This document shows positions 50,601 to 57,645 of a stretch of DNA of 64,000 nt, one piece after another (within the stretch, counting starts at the first letter, position 1; every line of letters starts with the position of its first letter). Position numbers and translations under genes: made by a program. This DNA comes from Galbula dea (taxonomy: Eukaryota > Chordata > Aves > Piciformes > Galbulidae), in contig VWZX01001949.1 in the NCBI GenBank assembly GCA_013399015.1, positions 1,922,001 to 1,986,000 on the forward strand, given 5' to 3'. The notes below the pieces were generated by a model. It did not search any database. It was given only the letters and a program-made list of their open reading frames with translations, and was not told the origin of the DNA.

Positions 50601-53600
50601 GACATTTTTAAAAATTTTTTTTTAATTGTGTGGGTGACCAAACACTGACACATGTTGGCCAGGCAGGCTGTGGAGTCTCCATCCTTGGAGATATTCAAAA
50701 AGCCATCTACATGTGGTTTTGGGCAACTGGCTCTAGGTGGTCCTACTTGGGCAGGGATGTTGGCCCAGATGACCTCCAGAGATCCCTTCCAACCTCAGTC
50801 ATTCTGTGATTCTGTAAGAGAGTGTATGTAGGACTATGATTTTTGTGATTTCCACCACCAACCCACCCCAATGTTGTAGGAAATAGTGTTGTGGCTATGC
50901 TTGGTGCTCACCAAGGTGTCATAAAGCAACAAGTACTGTAAATGTGCTCAGTATTCCTTTGCAGGATCTCTCTTAGTGACTGTTAGCCAAAATGGTTAAA
51001 GGCTCTTCGGGATTGTTCCATCCAGGTAGAAAAAAAGGAAAACTGATTTCAAGAAAGCTATGATCTCAAAGTGTAGTGATGTTTACGTTGAAGCATATGA
51101 TTTACCTTCGTGAGACCCCACCTGGAGTACTGCATCCAGTTCTGGGGTCCTCGGCATAAGAAAGATGTGGGCCTTTTCGAGCTGGTCCAGAGGAGGGCCA
51201 TGAAGATGATCAGAGGGCTAGAGCACCTCTGCTATGAGGACAGGCTGAGAGAGTTGGGATTGTTCAGCATGGAGAAGGGAAGGGACCTTATAACAGACTT
51301 CCAATGTCTAAAGGTGAACAACTGAAGAGGGGGAGAGAGTCTCTTTACCTGGGTAGAAAGCGATACAACAAGGGGGAATGGCTTCAAACTGAAGGAGGGA
51401 AGATTTAAATTGGATGTTAGGAGGGATTTCTTTACCCAGAGGGTAGTGAGACACTAGAGCAGGTTGTCCAGAGAGGTTGTGGCTGCCCCATCCCTGGCTG
51501 TGTTCAAGGCCAGGTTGGATGTGGCCCTGGGCAACCTGGTCTAGCAGGTGGCATCCCTGCCCATGGCAGGGGGGGTTGGAGTTAAAAGATCTTTAAGGTC
51601 CCTTCCAACCCGGATCATTTTATGATTCTATGATATCTTTTAGACATCAGAAAGGCAATATTCTTTTGTCATAATTTCCTAACAATATTTGTCTGTTGAA
51701 AGACTTGTAAAATTGTGAGTGAAATGTATTTCAGTAGGTATGATATTATAAGCTTTGCAGAAATGACACAAAAAGTCTAATTTCTGTTTACACACGTTTA
51801 GGAGCCAGGTGAAACAGCACTTCATTTAGCAGTTCGGACTGCTGACCAAACCTCTCTCCATCTGGTTGACTTCCTTGTACAGAACTGGTATGGATTGCTC
51901 ATTTTTCATTAAATTGTGCATGAAAAATGTACATCTTCAAAGCTGTCTTTGCAGTGCTCTGGGCTTGTTATTGTTCTTAGGTATGTTTCAAAAGAACATA
52001 ATTTAATACATTTGAGTGGACCTTTGTGCTCCTAACAAGTAGAGAGTGGGAAAAGAATTGTAGATTAAAAACATGGGAAGCAGTTATAAAAAGAGCAAAA
52101 GAAAGCATTGATTTGGAACACATGACAGTATAAAGCAATCAGGTAAACAAGGGATAACAAGTAATTCCAAATACAAGAGGTGTGCAAAGAAACTGAGAGA
52201 GTGGAAAAAATAGTAATTTTCAGCACCTAGTTTATTGGCTCAGTTATTCTTTGTCAAGAGATGTATTCGCAGAAGTAAAAAAAAACAAAAACAAAAACAA
52301 AAAACCAGTTAATGAAAACTTTTTCTCAGAAAAACTCTTATGGTGTTGTGGTGCAACATTATTTTTTATGTATTTCACAATATAGGCAATGATTAAACTA
52401 GATCAGTTATGGTCCACTTCTGTAGCATGATATTAAGTGAAGGAAGCAGCAGTCACTTGCTGTGTCAGGTGGTGATTTTTGAAGAACTATGAGAGTGGAG
52501 AGTTGGAGTTAACACTGAAAACTCATTACAACTTCTTCAGCTGTCCAGAGTGAGGCTTGAAGATCTTTTAATTTTTGTATTTCCCAATTTCAGTGTGTCT
52601 CCTTGTAGTCGTTCTTAGGAGTATTCTGTGCATCTCCACAGCCACCTTCTTCGTAGTTACTTGAATGCATGGGACTTACTAACCTATTCTAACTGTATCA
52701 GAATGATTTCTCAGATATTTCTTATTAGGCTAATTGCCAATTCAGCATATTTGAAAAACAAATTCCATTGAAGTGGCAGGTGGAAAACAACTGGAGGGAA
52801 TTAGATTTGAATGAACATCTGTAGATGCTCAGTTCTTTTCAACCACAGCTCAGGAATTTCCAGTATGCTTGGAATTATTCTTAACAGCTTTGAAAGTAGT
52901 GTTAAATTTTAAAGCATTTATTTCTCCTCCTGCTTCATATTTGTCCAGTGGAGCATTTATGCATTTATTATTTATAGGGATGCTGGATCTGAAATGAATA
53001 GCACAGCATACTATACTTTTCTTGATTGGTGGGTTGTTTTTTTTTTTTGTGCTTAGTGGAAACCTGGATAAGCAAACAGCATTGGGTAATACTGTTCTAC
53101 ACTACTGCAGTATGTATAATAAGCCTGAGTGTCTGAAATTGCTTTTGAGGGGGAAGCCAACTATTGATGTCGGTAAGTTTGTTATTTAAAACAAAGAAAT
53201 AAAGATTTTGTAAAATTTCTTTCCATTTATTTTACCCACATTTATTTATGTTTCACTGTGTTAAGTAAACTTTTTAAATGAAAAATGAAACTCTATTGGA
53301 AGCATGAAGTCTCTACCACCAACAAGCCTAAAGGAAGCATTCAGTTAAGAAATGGAACTTAAATTCTTGGAAAATAATAGTGACAAAAATTTTCTGATAT
53401 GAAATACTAATGATAAACCCTAGTTTTTCTAGAGTTTTAGTTCTGAAGACTTGTAAATGTCTGGGAGTTTAGGTTTACTGTTTATATTGAAAAAGTCATC
53501 TAGTACTTGTATGTTACAGTGCTTCCAATGAATGCTAACATTAATACTACTCTAGATGTATGTGGGCTTTGTATGCATAGCAGTTAATTCTTCCTTTAAT

Positions 53601-56600
53601 ATTAATGACAATTAGCACTGTGACTGTGCCCAGCACTGTAGCTGATTAGGAAAGGGATTAACTTTCTCAGCTGCCTTTCTTCTTCTCCTTGTCATATACA
53701 TGTGTGAGAAAGTTCCCTTTTTCATGATGGCTTAGCCAAAGTTTAATTAAAAATAGAAGCTCTGTAAACAGTTTGATCATGCTTAGGATAACCTCTCATT
53801 TACTACATGCTCTTCTTTCCCATCCATATTTTGAGCTAGTGTCTATAAAACATTTGCATTCAGTCAGGTCTTCATACAGGAGGGAAGCTTTCTGAACAGG
53901 TGGTGCAAACTGGAGAGTATGAACTTTTATTAAATGTGCCAGAGGACCTTCTAGAGTGCTCCAATACAACTTTTCTTCTGATCAGGAGTTATTTTAAAAA
54001 ATAAACCATTTTATAGCCTTTATAAAGATGAAATAGTTAGTTTTAAAATTATTCTTGTTCAGATATTGTCTTAGAATAGGACCTCTGACTTCAAAGTCAG
54101 GTTTCAAACCACTATGTGCTAATCAAGTAAAATGTGCTTGAATCAGCAGTTGTTTGGTTTGGGTTGTTTTTTTTTTGTAATCTTAGAATAGTTTTCTTTT
54201 TTAAGGTATGTAACCCTGTCTGTTAGCTTCTCCTGCTTATTCATGTAAGAGTTTTACTGGTAAAGGAGTTGAGTGGAGATTGAAATGACAAAATTTCTTT
54301 GTTCTCTGCTGGGATGGTTAGGAAGGATTTGGGATCTGTCCCAGCAACTGCTGCTGTTCAGAAAGAACCTGATGATACATGCCATACATGAGCACTTAGT
54401 GGAATCTTAAAGACCTACAGATGGTATAGACTAAATAGATGACTTTGATCACTTTTAGAAGTTGCTCTGTTAAAAATAGTGAAACTTAATTAATTGATTC
54501 TTCAGACATCTCAAAGAATTGCTTTCTGTGTTTATATTGTTAATTTTGTAGTAAACCAAGCTGGAGAGACAGCTCTGGATACAGCAAAAAGAGTGAAAGC
54601 TGTCCAGTGTGAGGAACTGGTAAGAATCAGGGCGGGGGAAAGCAAGGACGGGGATGTTTACTTCTTTAAAGCTATGATCTGCATAAGAGATTGTTACCAC
54701 TGTATCTCAAACTTGGTTTCACTGCCAGCTGACTGTATGCTGATCTGAAGGCCTTACCATAGAGAAGCATTTTCTAACTTAAAAACACAACAGGAATTTT
54801 CTTTGTAACAGTTCAAATAGATGATGTTACCTCTATTAGATGTACTTAGTTATTTTAACCAATGTATTTGAAGACCTTAAATACCGTGTGGTCAGGTCTT
54901 TGAATACCAGTTAATGTGCCATTCTAGGACATTAGGGCTTCATAACATCAAAAGTTCTTCTTGGAGATATTTCTATCAGAATATTTTCTATCTGGACAGA
55001 TAGTTCAGAGATAGTGAAAGTCTTCTTACAAGGAGATTTGAAACAACTTGAAATTACACCTTCTCAAAGGAGAAAGAAGTGGAAGCGTAATGTCTGGAAG
55101 TTAGGGTACCAAAAAATACAAACCACCAGCTTCTGTGGGACTTTGTCCTTCTACTGACAATGATCAGAGCAAAAACTTTCTGTAATTTTGAGAGTCTACT
55201 AGTTATGATAACAGATGCCTCTCAGTAAAAAACTACTGGAGTTCAAGAAATACAGATGTTAGGAAAGATTTTCCCAGGTATTCTTCTGAAGCAGTTAGCC
55301 AGGAATAAGGATTCTAGATCAGACCAACAAGCTTGTTTATCCTTAGCCTCTGAGGTGCTTCTCGCCAGCATGCATTTAGTAGGCAAGTGAATTAAAGGAT
55401 GTGAAGGAATAAATACTGATTGGAAATATAAGCACTTATTAAGATAATTTATCTTCTCAGAATAACCATGAACTGCACTTTTCTTTTGCTGATCATTGAA
55501 GTAGAAGGTTTTGAAAGAAAGTGGATACATGATTTGGGCTAGCAAAGCAGAGGAATTTTGTGCTTAACACGCATTGGCCTCATCTAGTGAGAGTTAGGGA
55601 AATATGTAAATAAAGGATAAATGCCATTTGTTTTGATTCCAACACAAGGGTTGTGATTTTGGAGGGGTAACAGTTGGTTGTACCAGAATTTATAAATAAA
55701 TTTTGCCATTCCTTTTGGAAATGAAGGCTCCAGATGCATTCTGTTTTAGTGCTTATACCTTCTCTTCATGTCATCTTTTCAAATGCTTGTCAAACATGGT
55801 AGCTTCTATCTGTTTTGAGAAAAGCTTCCATTTTTGCCTTTTAGCTGTATACCTCAAAAAAATGAAGGATGTTTGTGTGATTTCCCTGAAACTGTTTCTT
55901 TTTAATGTCTGCCGAAGTTTTAAACCTCTAAATATTTCAGCTTATTGCACTAACTTTTTTGACACCAAAGAAACAACAGATATTTTAACAAGAATTATTT
56001 CTTTCAGCTTTCTCAGGCCAAGGCAGGGAAGCTAAACCCACATGTCCATGTAGAGTATGAATGGAATCTTCGACAGGAAGAAATTGATGAAAGTGATGAT
56101 GACTTAGATGATAAGGTAAACATCAATTACTGATGTGGCTTTACACAAAAACTGCCAAAATTTCTGTTCTGTGGAAATGGGTGGAAATTAGAGACTCACT
56201 TTTGGTTTTTTTAGAGATTTTACTTAGAGGAAAAAAAGCTAATTTTGAGGCCTGTATTAAAGATTGCCAAAGTGTTTTTTGAATACACTTTGGCAACCTA
56301 GTTGTTATAAACTTTAGTTTCAGGAGTTTTGCTTCAATAAGACATTTAATACATAAGTAAATGTAGATTACTTTGTTGTCATTTTATCCCCTTCTGAATT
56401 GTAGGGTGTTGATTTTTAGCTGGAGGAAATCCAACGCTTGCATACTTTTTTTTTGCATAAATTAATTAAAGACCTGCTTGAATCCATAACTATTTTTCAA
56501 AAACTGTGCTGTGCACCTTATTCATGATTAGGAAAAAAAAAAAGTAATGGAAAGACAAAACTTGAGGGCATAGGATAATTGCCATCCTAGAGTATGTGAA

Positions 56601-57645
56601 AACTTTGCTTCGGTGTCCTACTTTAGAAAGTCAGTTAATTACTCAATGCTCTATTTCTGTAATAGAAGGGATTACACCTCTCCAATTTTATATGGGTGCT
56701 ACAGAAAGAAATGTGGTCAAATTTTCATTTTCTGTGACACTTAGGACTGGAAAATTCAGAAACCCAAATAATTTGCATATCCTCAAGGACAGTTGAGAAC
56801 AAATCTGTGCAAGGAGCCTCAGGAGGATGACTAATGCTGTATTGGAAATAATAATCTGCCTGTACCAGAGCTGCAATGAAACAGATCGTGCTTCATATGC
56901 AGCTATTAATATATAGCAGTCAAAAATTGCTGTGTAAAATGTCTTCAAAGAGCAATTATATAAATGTAAAAGATACATACCAAAGAATAGATATTGCTAG
57001 TTCAGTTAACAAATCTGAAGTGTCAGAAGTGGTTATTTTATTTTTTATATGCACCAATGGGGTAATATATTTGATCTTTGAGGGTAACTGTCTGAGTAGA
57101 TACCTATTTGAACTGAAAATTACTCTTAGATTACTCTTAGGCTTTTATTATTATTATTTAGTATATTATGATTTTGTGTCTACTGCTTTAAGAATAAATG
57201 AATTTATTGATGCTGCAGTTTTTATTTTTCAGTTGCAGAGGAAAGAGTCTTTCAGGTTGGATCTCTGAGCAAGGGAGGAATGTGGGCTTATTTGTCTAAT
57301 AGAGAAAGAAATGATGCTCACATTTTCTAGAATGTGTTCTCATATTCTTTCCCAAACATATTAATAATATTTAGTATTTAAACAGCTGTGTAATATGTTT
57401 GATTTTCTGTTCACAGCCTAGTCCTATAAAAAAAGAAAGATCTCCAAGACCCCAAAGTTTTTGTCACTCCTCAAGCATTTCTCCCCAAGACAAAATGACT
57501 CATCCTGCATTTAGCACTCCTAGAGACAAGCAACGACTCTCCTATGGAGCTTTTACCAATCAGATTTTTGCTTCTACAAGCACAGATTCACCCACCTCTC
57601 CAACTGCAGATGCTCCTCCTCTTCCTCCTAGAAATGCTGGCAAAG
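20565..57645 (+). CDS. ASAP1: ASAP1 (Arf GTPase-activating protein), internal part of a split gene, 22 exons
   Basis: Seen: 21 ordinary exons plus one 9-nt microexon, all GT-AG, join in frame into 2224 nt (741 codons and one base). Domain order is BAR (1-241), SRR microexon (242-244), linker and PH (about 264-360), ArfGAP zinc finger (Cys395, Cys398, Cys415, Cys418) with arginine finger Arg423, ankyrin repeats (about 510-645), acidic segment, then a Ser/Pro-rich region. Known: ASAP1 stimulates GTP hydrolysis on Arf1/Arf5, depends on PI(4,5)P2, and acts at focal adhesions, podosomes and membrane ruffles. Assignment to ASAP1 rather than ASAP2 rests on HREMGVHISRIQSLELDKLG and the sequence after it; recalled ASAP2 differs there. 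Both ends are cut by the window: the first exons, the later proline-rich exons and the SH3 exons are outside. No stop or frameshift was found. Confidence 0.96.
20638..26925 (+). other. ASAP1: ASAP1 intron, 6.3 kb
   Basis: No gene or recognised transposon was seen. It contains a 36-bp tandem duplication (24937-25008), a short tandem repeat near 22383, T runs at 25500 and 25690, and a locally GC-richer stretch at about 24180-24480 with few CpGs. Confidence 0.85.
24937..25008. repeat. Tandem duplication of a 36-bp unit
   Basis: The unit starting cctaatctaagcctcatttc is repeated directly after itself (24937-24972 and 24973-25008) with four mismatches. Confidence 0.88.
26926..27071 (+). CDS. ASAP1: ASAP1 exon, BAR domain (DHVQNEENYAQVLDKFG...)
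   Basis: 146 nt completing the split Asp codon (G|AT) and ending in phase 0. The acceptor is tttctttgcag and the donor gtgagg. It encodes DHVQNEENYAQVLDKFGSNF, then a stretch ending ELSTLLKNL. This is part of the helical BAR region that forms the curved membrane-binding dimer. The sequence matches mammalian ASAP1 essentially residue for residue as recalled. Confidence 0.96.
28240..28656. repeat. Two-copy tandem repeat, unit about 209 bp, joined at an N
   Basis: Copy 1 (about 28240-28447) and copy 2 (about 28449-28656) align without gaps at an offset of 209, with roughly ten mismatches counted by eye, or about 95 percent identity. An N sits exactly at the junction. No coding content was recognised. 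It is either a real tandem duplication or a false duplication made where two contigs were joined. Confidence 0.9.
28448..28448. other. Undetermined base (N), probable assembly join
   Basis: This is the only N noticed in the window, and it lies between the two copies of a near-identical 209-bp block. That suggests a scaffold or contig join rather than a random miscalled base. Confidence 0.85.
29145..29219 (+). CDS. ASAP1: ASAP1 exon, BAR domain (LQGLSHNVIFTLDSLL...)
   Basis: 75 nt, phase 0 at both ends, so 25 whole codons: LQGLSHNVIFTLDSLLKGDL followed by KGVKG. The acceptor is a T-rich tract ending ttttag; the donor is gtaagt. The lysine-rich end sits where basic residues of BAR domains often meet the membrane (inference). 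Being symmetric, it could be skipped without breaking the frame, though nothing shows that it is. Confidence 0.95.
29577..29626 (+). CDS. ASAP1: ASAP1 exon, BAR domain (DLKKPFDKAWKDYETK)
   Basis: 50 nt, phase 0 entry, leaving two bases (TT) of a Phe codon. The acceptor is tgtttcctaag, AG preceded by A rather than the usual C or T. The donor is gtaagt. It encodes DLKKPFDKAWKDYETK. It follows the shortest ordinary intron in the window (357 bp). A 26-nt T homopolymer begins 24 bases after the donor. Confidence 0.94.
29651..29676. repeat. 26-nt T homopolymer
   Basis: A run of 26 T beginning 24 bases after the donor of the exon ending at 29626. Its length is uncertain, as homopolymers this long are error-prone in sequencing. 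Confidence 0.9.
30656..30785 (+). CDS. ASAP1: ASAP1 exon, BAR domain (TKIEKEKREHAKQHG...)
   Basis: 130 nt finishing the Phe codon (TT|T) and ending in phase 0. The acceptor is aaaatttcag and the donor gtaaga. It encodes TKIEKEKREHAKQHGMIRTE, then ITGAEIAEEMEKERRLFQLQ and MCE. The segment is highly charged and helical, as expected for the long arms of the BAR coiled coil. Confidence 0.96.
31538..31623 (+). CDS. ASAP1: ASAP1 exon, BAR domain (YLIKVNEIKTKKGVDLL...)
   Basis: 86 nt, phase 0 entry, leaving two bases (AA) of an Asn codon. The acceptor is gtttatacag and the donor gtaagt. It encodes YLIKVNEIKTKKGVDLLQNL and then IKYYHAQC. The segment continues the BAR helices, and its YHAQ motif is shared by BAR proteins of this class. 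Confidence 0.96.
32367..32442 (+). CDS. ASAP1: ASAP1 exon, BAR domain (FFQDGLKTADKLKQYIEK...)
   Basis: 76 nt completing Asn (AA|T) and ending in phase 0. The acceptor is ttcattatag and the donor gtaagt. It encodes FFQDGLKTADKLKQYIEKLA and ADLYN. The FFQDG segment after YYHAQCN is a family signature of ArfGAP proteins with an N-terminal BAR domain. Confidence 0.96.
33119..33172 (-). mobile_element. Possible decayed CR1 3' end, minus strand
   Basis: The sequence acagaaacacagaatagttg followed by agcttg and, later, catctaaaatgg resembles the reversed CR1 tail plus its adjoining GGTTGGAAGGGAC/CATCTAGTCC block, but has diverged. Weak evidence. Confidence 0.35.
33240..33326 (+). CDS. ASAP1: ASAP1 exon, end of BAR domain (IKQTQDEEKKQLTALRD...)
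   Basis: 87 nt, phase 0 at both ends, 29 codons: IKQTQDEEKKQLTALRDLIK and SSLQLDQKE. The acceptor is ctctttccacag and the donor gtaagt. This is the last BAR-region exon. Its phase-0 end lets the transcript join either the 9-nt microexon at 37102 or directly the exon at 37667 with no change of frame. Confidence 0.96.
33327..37101 (+). other. ASAP1: ASAP1 intron upstream of the microexon, 3.8 kb
   Basis: No gene was seen. It holds a decoy donor at 33645 and, at its 3' end (37055-37101), the long pyrimidine tract with TGC triplets that marks the 9-nt microexon. Confidence 0.85.
37102..37110 (+). CDS. ASAP1: ASAP1 9-nt microexon encoding Ser-Arg-Arg
   Basis: Seen: the 9 bases TCTAGGAGA are preceded by a long pyrimidine tract ending gatcgaag and followed by a consensus donor, gtaagt. 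They read Ser-Arg-Arg in the frame between LDQKE and DSQSRQ. Three TGC triplets (37059, 37078, 37084) and CT-rich motifs lie just upstream. That is the arrangement known for SRRM4-activated, PTB-repressed neural microexons. Known: mammalian ASAP1 isoforms with and without SRR here are recalled. Inference: it is an alternatively spliced microexon in this species too. It lies between BAR and PH, where it could alter linker charge or phosphorylation. It is far too short for ordinary gene prediction to find. Confidence 0.85.
37667..37767 (+). CDS. ASAP1: ASAP1 exon, BAR-PH linker and start of PH domain
   Basis: 101 nt, phase 0 entry, leaving GG of a Gly codon. The acceptor is ctcctttttcag and the donor gtatgt. 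It encodes DSQSRQGGYSMHQLQGNKEY and then GSEKKGYLLKKSD. The KKGYLLKKSDG segment is the first beta strand and loop of the PH domain, where lysines contact phosphoinositide headgroups (family knowledge). Confidence 0.96.
38134..38203 (+). CDS. ASAP1: ASAP1 exon, PH domain (LRKVWQRRKCTVKNG...)
   Basis: 70 nt completing Gly (GG|G) and ending in phase 0. The acceptor is ttcttatgtag and the donor gtaagt. It encodes LRKVWQRRKCTVKNGILTIS and HAT, PH strands 2-3 with the W-x-R-R-K basic signature. Recalled mammalian ASAP1 has Ile for the first Leu and Ser for the Thr, both conservative changes. Confidence 0.95.
39812..39899 (+). CDS. ASAP1: ASAP1 exon, PH domain (SNRQPAKLNLLTCQVKP...)
   Basis: 88 nt, phase 0 entry, leaving one base of a His codon. 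The acceptor is tttctttttag and the donor gtatgt. It encodes SNRQPAKLNLLTCQVKPNAE, then DKKSFDLIS, the central PH beta strands. It is identical to recalled mammalian ASAP1. Confidence 0.96.
40971..41019 (+). CDS. ASAP1: ASAP1 exon, PH domain (NRTYHFQAEDEQEYV)
   Basis: 49 nt completing His (C|AT) and leaving GC of an Ala codon. The acceptor is tatttctttcag and the donor gtaaga. It encodes NRTYHFQAEDEQEYV, the last PH strands before the C-terminal helix. The Glu before Tyr is Asp in recalled human ASAP1. Confidence 0.95.
43491..43505. repeat. TG microsatellite
   Basis: Uninterrupted TG run of about 7 units, possibly polymorphic. Confidence 0.9.
45661..45687. other. Short hairpin-forming sequence
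   Basis: ccgtctct and agagacgg pair over eight bases, extendable by a wobble pair, with a pyrimidine/purine interior. Simple CT/GA composition makes chance likely. Confidence 0.5.
46093..46256 (+). CDS. ASAP1: ASAP1 exon, PH C-terminal helix and start of ArfGAP zinc finger
   Basis: 164 nt completing Ala (GC|A) and leaving one base of an Asp codon. The acceptor is tcttgtgctag and the donor gtatct. WISVLTNSKEEALNMAF is the closing PH helix with its invariant Trp. The rest reads RGEQSTGENSLEDLTKAIID and DIQRLPGNEVCCDCGSP. Residues Cys395 and Cys398 in EVCCDCG are the first two zinc ligands of the ArfGAP C-x2-C-x16-C-x2-C finger. The exon follows a 5.1-kb intron. Confidence 0.96.
47803..47936 (+). 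CDS. ASAP1: ASAP1 exon, ArfGAP catalytic core
   Basis: 134 nt completing Asp (G|AT) and ending in phase 0. The acceptor is tttctatag and the donor gtaagt. It encodes PTWLSTNLGILTCIECSGIH, REMGVHISRIQSLELDKLGT and SELL. Cys415 and Cys418 complete the zinc finger with exactly 16 residues between the Cys pairs. Arg423 in GIHREMG is the arginine finger needed for GTP hydrolysis (Arg497 in the mouse ASAP1 literature, from memory). The sequence separates ASAP1 from ASAP2 and ASAP3. All catalytic residues are present, so the enzyme should be active. Confidence 0.97.
49067..49158 (+). CDS. ASAP1: ASAP1 exon, ArfGAP domain (LAKNVGNTSFNDIMEGN...)
   Basis: 92 nt, phase 0 entry, leaving AT of a Met codon. 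The acceptor is ttcttattacag and the donor gtaagt. It encodes LAKNVGNTSFNDIMEGNLPS, then PSPKPSPSSD. The Ser/Pro run is a surface loop within the ArfGAP fold, expected to be flexible. Confidence 0.95.
49910..50096 (+). CDS. ASAP1: ASAP1 exon, end of ArfGAP and start of ankyrin repeats
   Basis: 187 nt completing Met (AT|G) and ending in phase 0. The acceptor is acactccacag and the donor gtaagc. It encodes TARKEFITAKYVDHKFSRKT, CASAAAKLNELLEAVKSRDL, LALIQVYAEGVELMEPLLEP and GQ. ITAKYVDHKF is the usual closing helix of an ArfGAP domain; the rest enters the first ankyrin repeat. CASAAAK differs from the Thr/Ser-rich version recalled in human ASAP1. Confidence 0.96.
50650..50818 (+). mobile_element. 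CR1 LINE 3'-end fragment
   Basis: Contains tggagtctccatccttggag, atattcaaaa, the cagatgacctccagagatcc block and the tail cattctgtgattctgt. 5'-truncated and sense to the gene. Confidence 0.92.
51085..51632 (+). mobile_element. CR1 LINE 3' portion with open ORF2 C-terminus
   Basis: A 71-residue open frame (51110-51325) reads MRPHLEYCIQFWGPRHKKDV, then GLFELVQRRAMKMIRGLEHL and onward, the C-terminal end of CR1 ORF2. It is followed by the normal 3' untranslated sequence, ggtcccttccaaccc and a TTTATGATTCTATGAT tail. The open frame and regular tail suggest this is the youngest CR1 copy here. It is 5'-truncated, so it cannot move on its own. Confidence 0.93.
51802..51887 (+). CDS. ASAP1: ASAP1 exon, ankyrin repeat (EPGETALHLAVRTADQT...)
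   Basis: 86 nt, phase 0 entry, leaving TG of a Cys codon. The acceptor is cacacgtttag and the donor gtatgg, a weaker match than most here. It encodes EPGETALHLAVRTADQTSLH and LVDFLVQN. G-x-TALHLAV is a textbook ankyrin helix-turn-helix start. Ankyrin repeats pack against the ArfGAP domain in this family. Confidence 0.95.
53057..53172 (+). CDS. ASAP1: ASAP1 exon, ankyrin repeat (GNLDKQTALGNTVLHYC...)
   Basis: 116 nt completing Cys (TG|T) and leaving G of a Val codon. The acceptor is a T-rich tract ending gtgcttag; the donor is gtaagt. It encodes GNLDKQTALGNTVLHYCSMY, then NKPECLKLLLRGKPTIDV. This is the second ankyrin repeat, with its GNTVLHYC core and CLKLLL second helix. Confidence 0.96.
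54552..54619 (+). CDS. ASAP1: ASAP1 exon, ankyrin repeat (NQAGETALDTAKRVKAV...)
   Basis: 68 nt completing Val (G|TA) and ending in phase 0. The acceptor is taattttgtag and the donor gtaaga. It encodes NQAGETALDTAKRVKAVQCE and EL, the third ankyrin repeat (GETALDTAK). Recalled human ASAP1 has Ile for the Thr after Asp. Confidence 0.95.
56008..56115 (+). CDS. ASAP1: ASAP1 exon, end of ankyrin region and acidic segment
   Basis: 108 nt, phase 0 at both ends, 36 codons: LSQAKAGKLNPHVHVEYEWN and LRQEEIDESDDDLDDK. The acceptor is attatttctttcag and the donor gtaaac. The acidic EEIDESDDDLDDK tail separates the ankyrin repeats from the proline-rich region and looks disordered. Confidence 0.96.
56264..56296. 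other. Perfect 12-bp inverted repeat, 9-nt loop
   Basis: TTGCCAAAGTGT (56264-56275) and ACACTTTGGCAA (56285-56296) are exact reverse complements separated by nine bases. The arm begins about 150 nt after the donor at 56115. It would form a stable hairpin in the pre-mRNA. It is too short for a microRNA precursor. Confidence 0.85.
57417..57645 (+). CDS. ASAP1: ASAP1 exon, start of Ser/Pro-rich region with SH3-ligand-like motif
   Basis: 229 nt, phase 0 entry, leaving one base (G) of a Gly codon. The acceptor is ttctgttcacag and the donor gtaagt. It encodes PSPIKKERSPRPQSFCHSSS, ISPQDKMTHPAFSTPRDKQR, LSYGAFTNQIFASTSTDSPT and SPTADAPPLPPRNAGK. The region is low-complexity with many SP/TP sites, and APPLPPR resembles an SH3 ligand. 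Known: this part of ASAP1 precedes Src- and CrkL-binding proline motifs. The next exon of the main transcript was not found before the window ends. Confidence 0.96.

Larger units (their letters stand above)
50097..51801 (+). other. ASAP1: ASAP1 intron, 1.7 kb, with two CR1 insertions
   Basis: About 40 percent of this intron is CR1: fragments at about 50650-50818 and 51085-51632, both in the same orientation as the gene. The second retains an open reverse-transcriptase C-terminal frame. Confidence 0.87.
51888..57416 (+). other. ASAP1: Four ASAP1 introns in the ankyrin and acidic region
   Basis: 51888-53056, 53173-54551, 54620-56007 and 56116-57416. An A-rich AAAAAC-like tract lies at about 52279-52304, a perfect 12-bp inverted repeat at 56264-56296, and an 11-bp tandem repeat near 57119. 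No gene. Confidence 0.86.
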
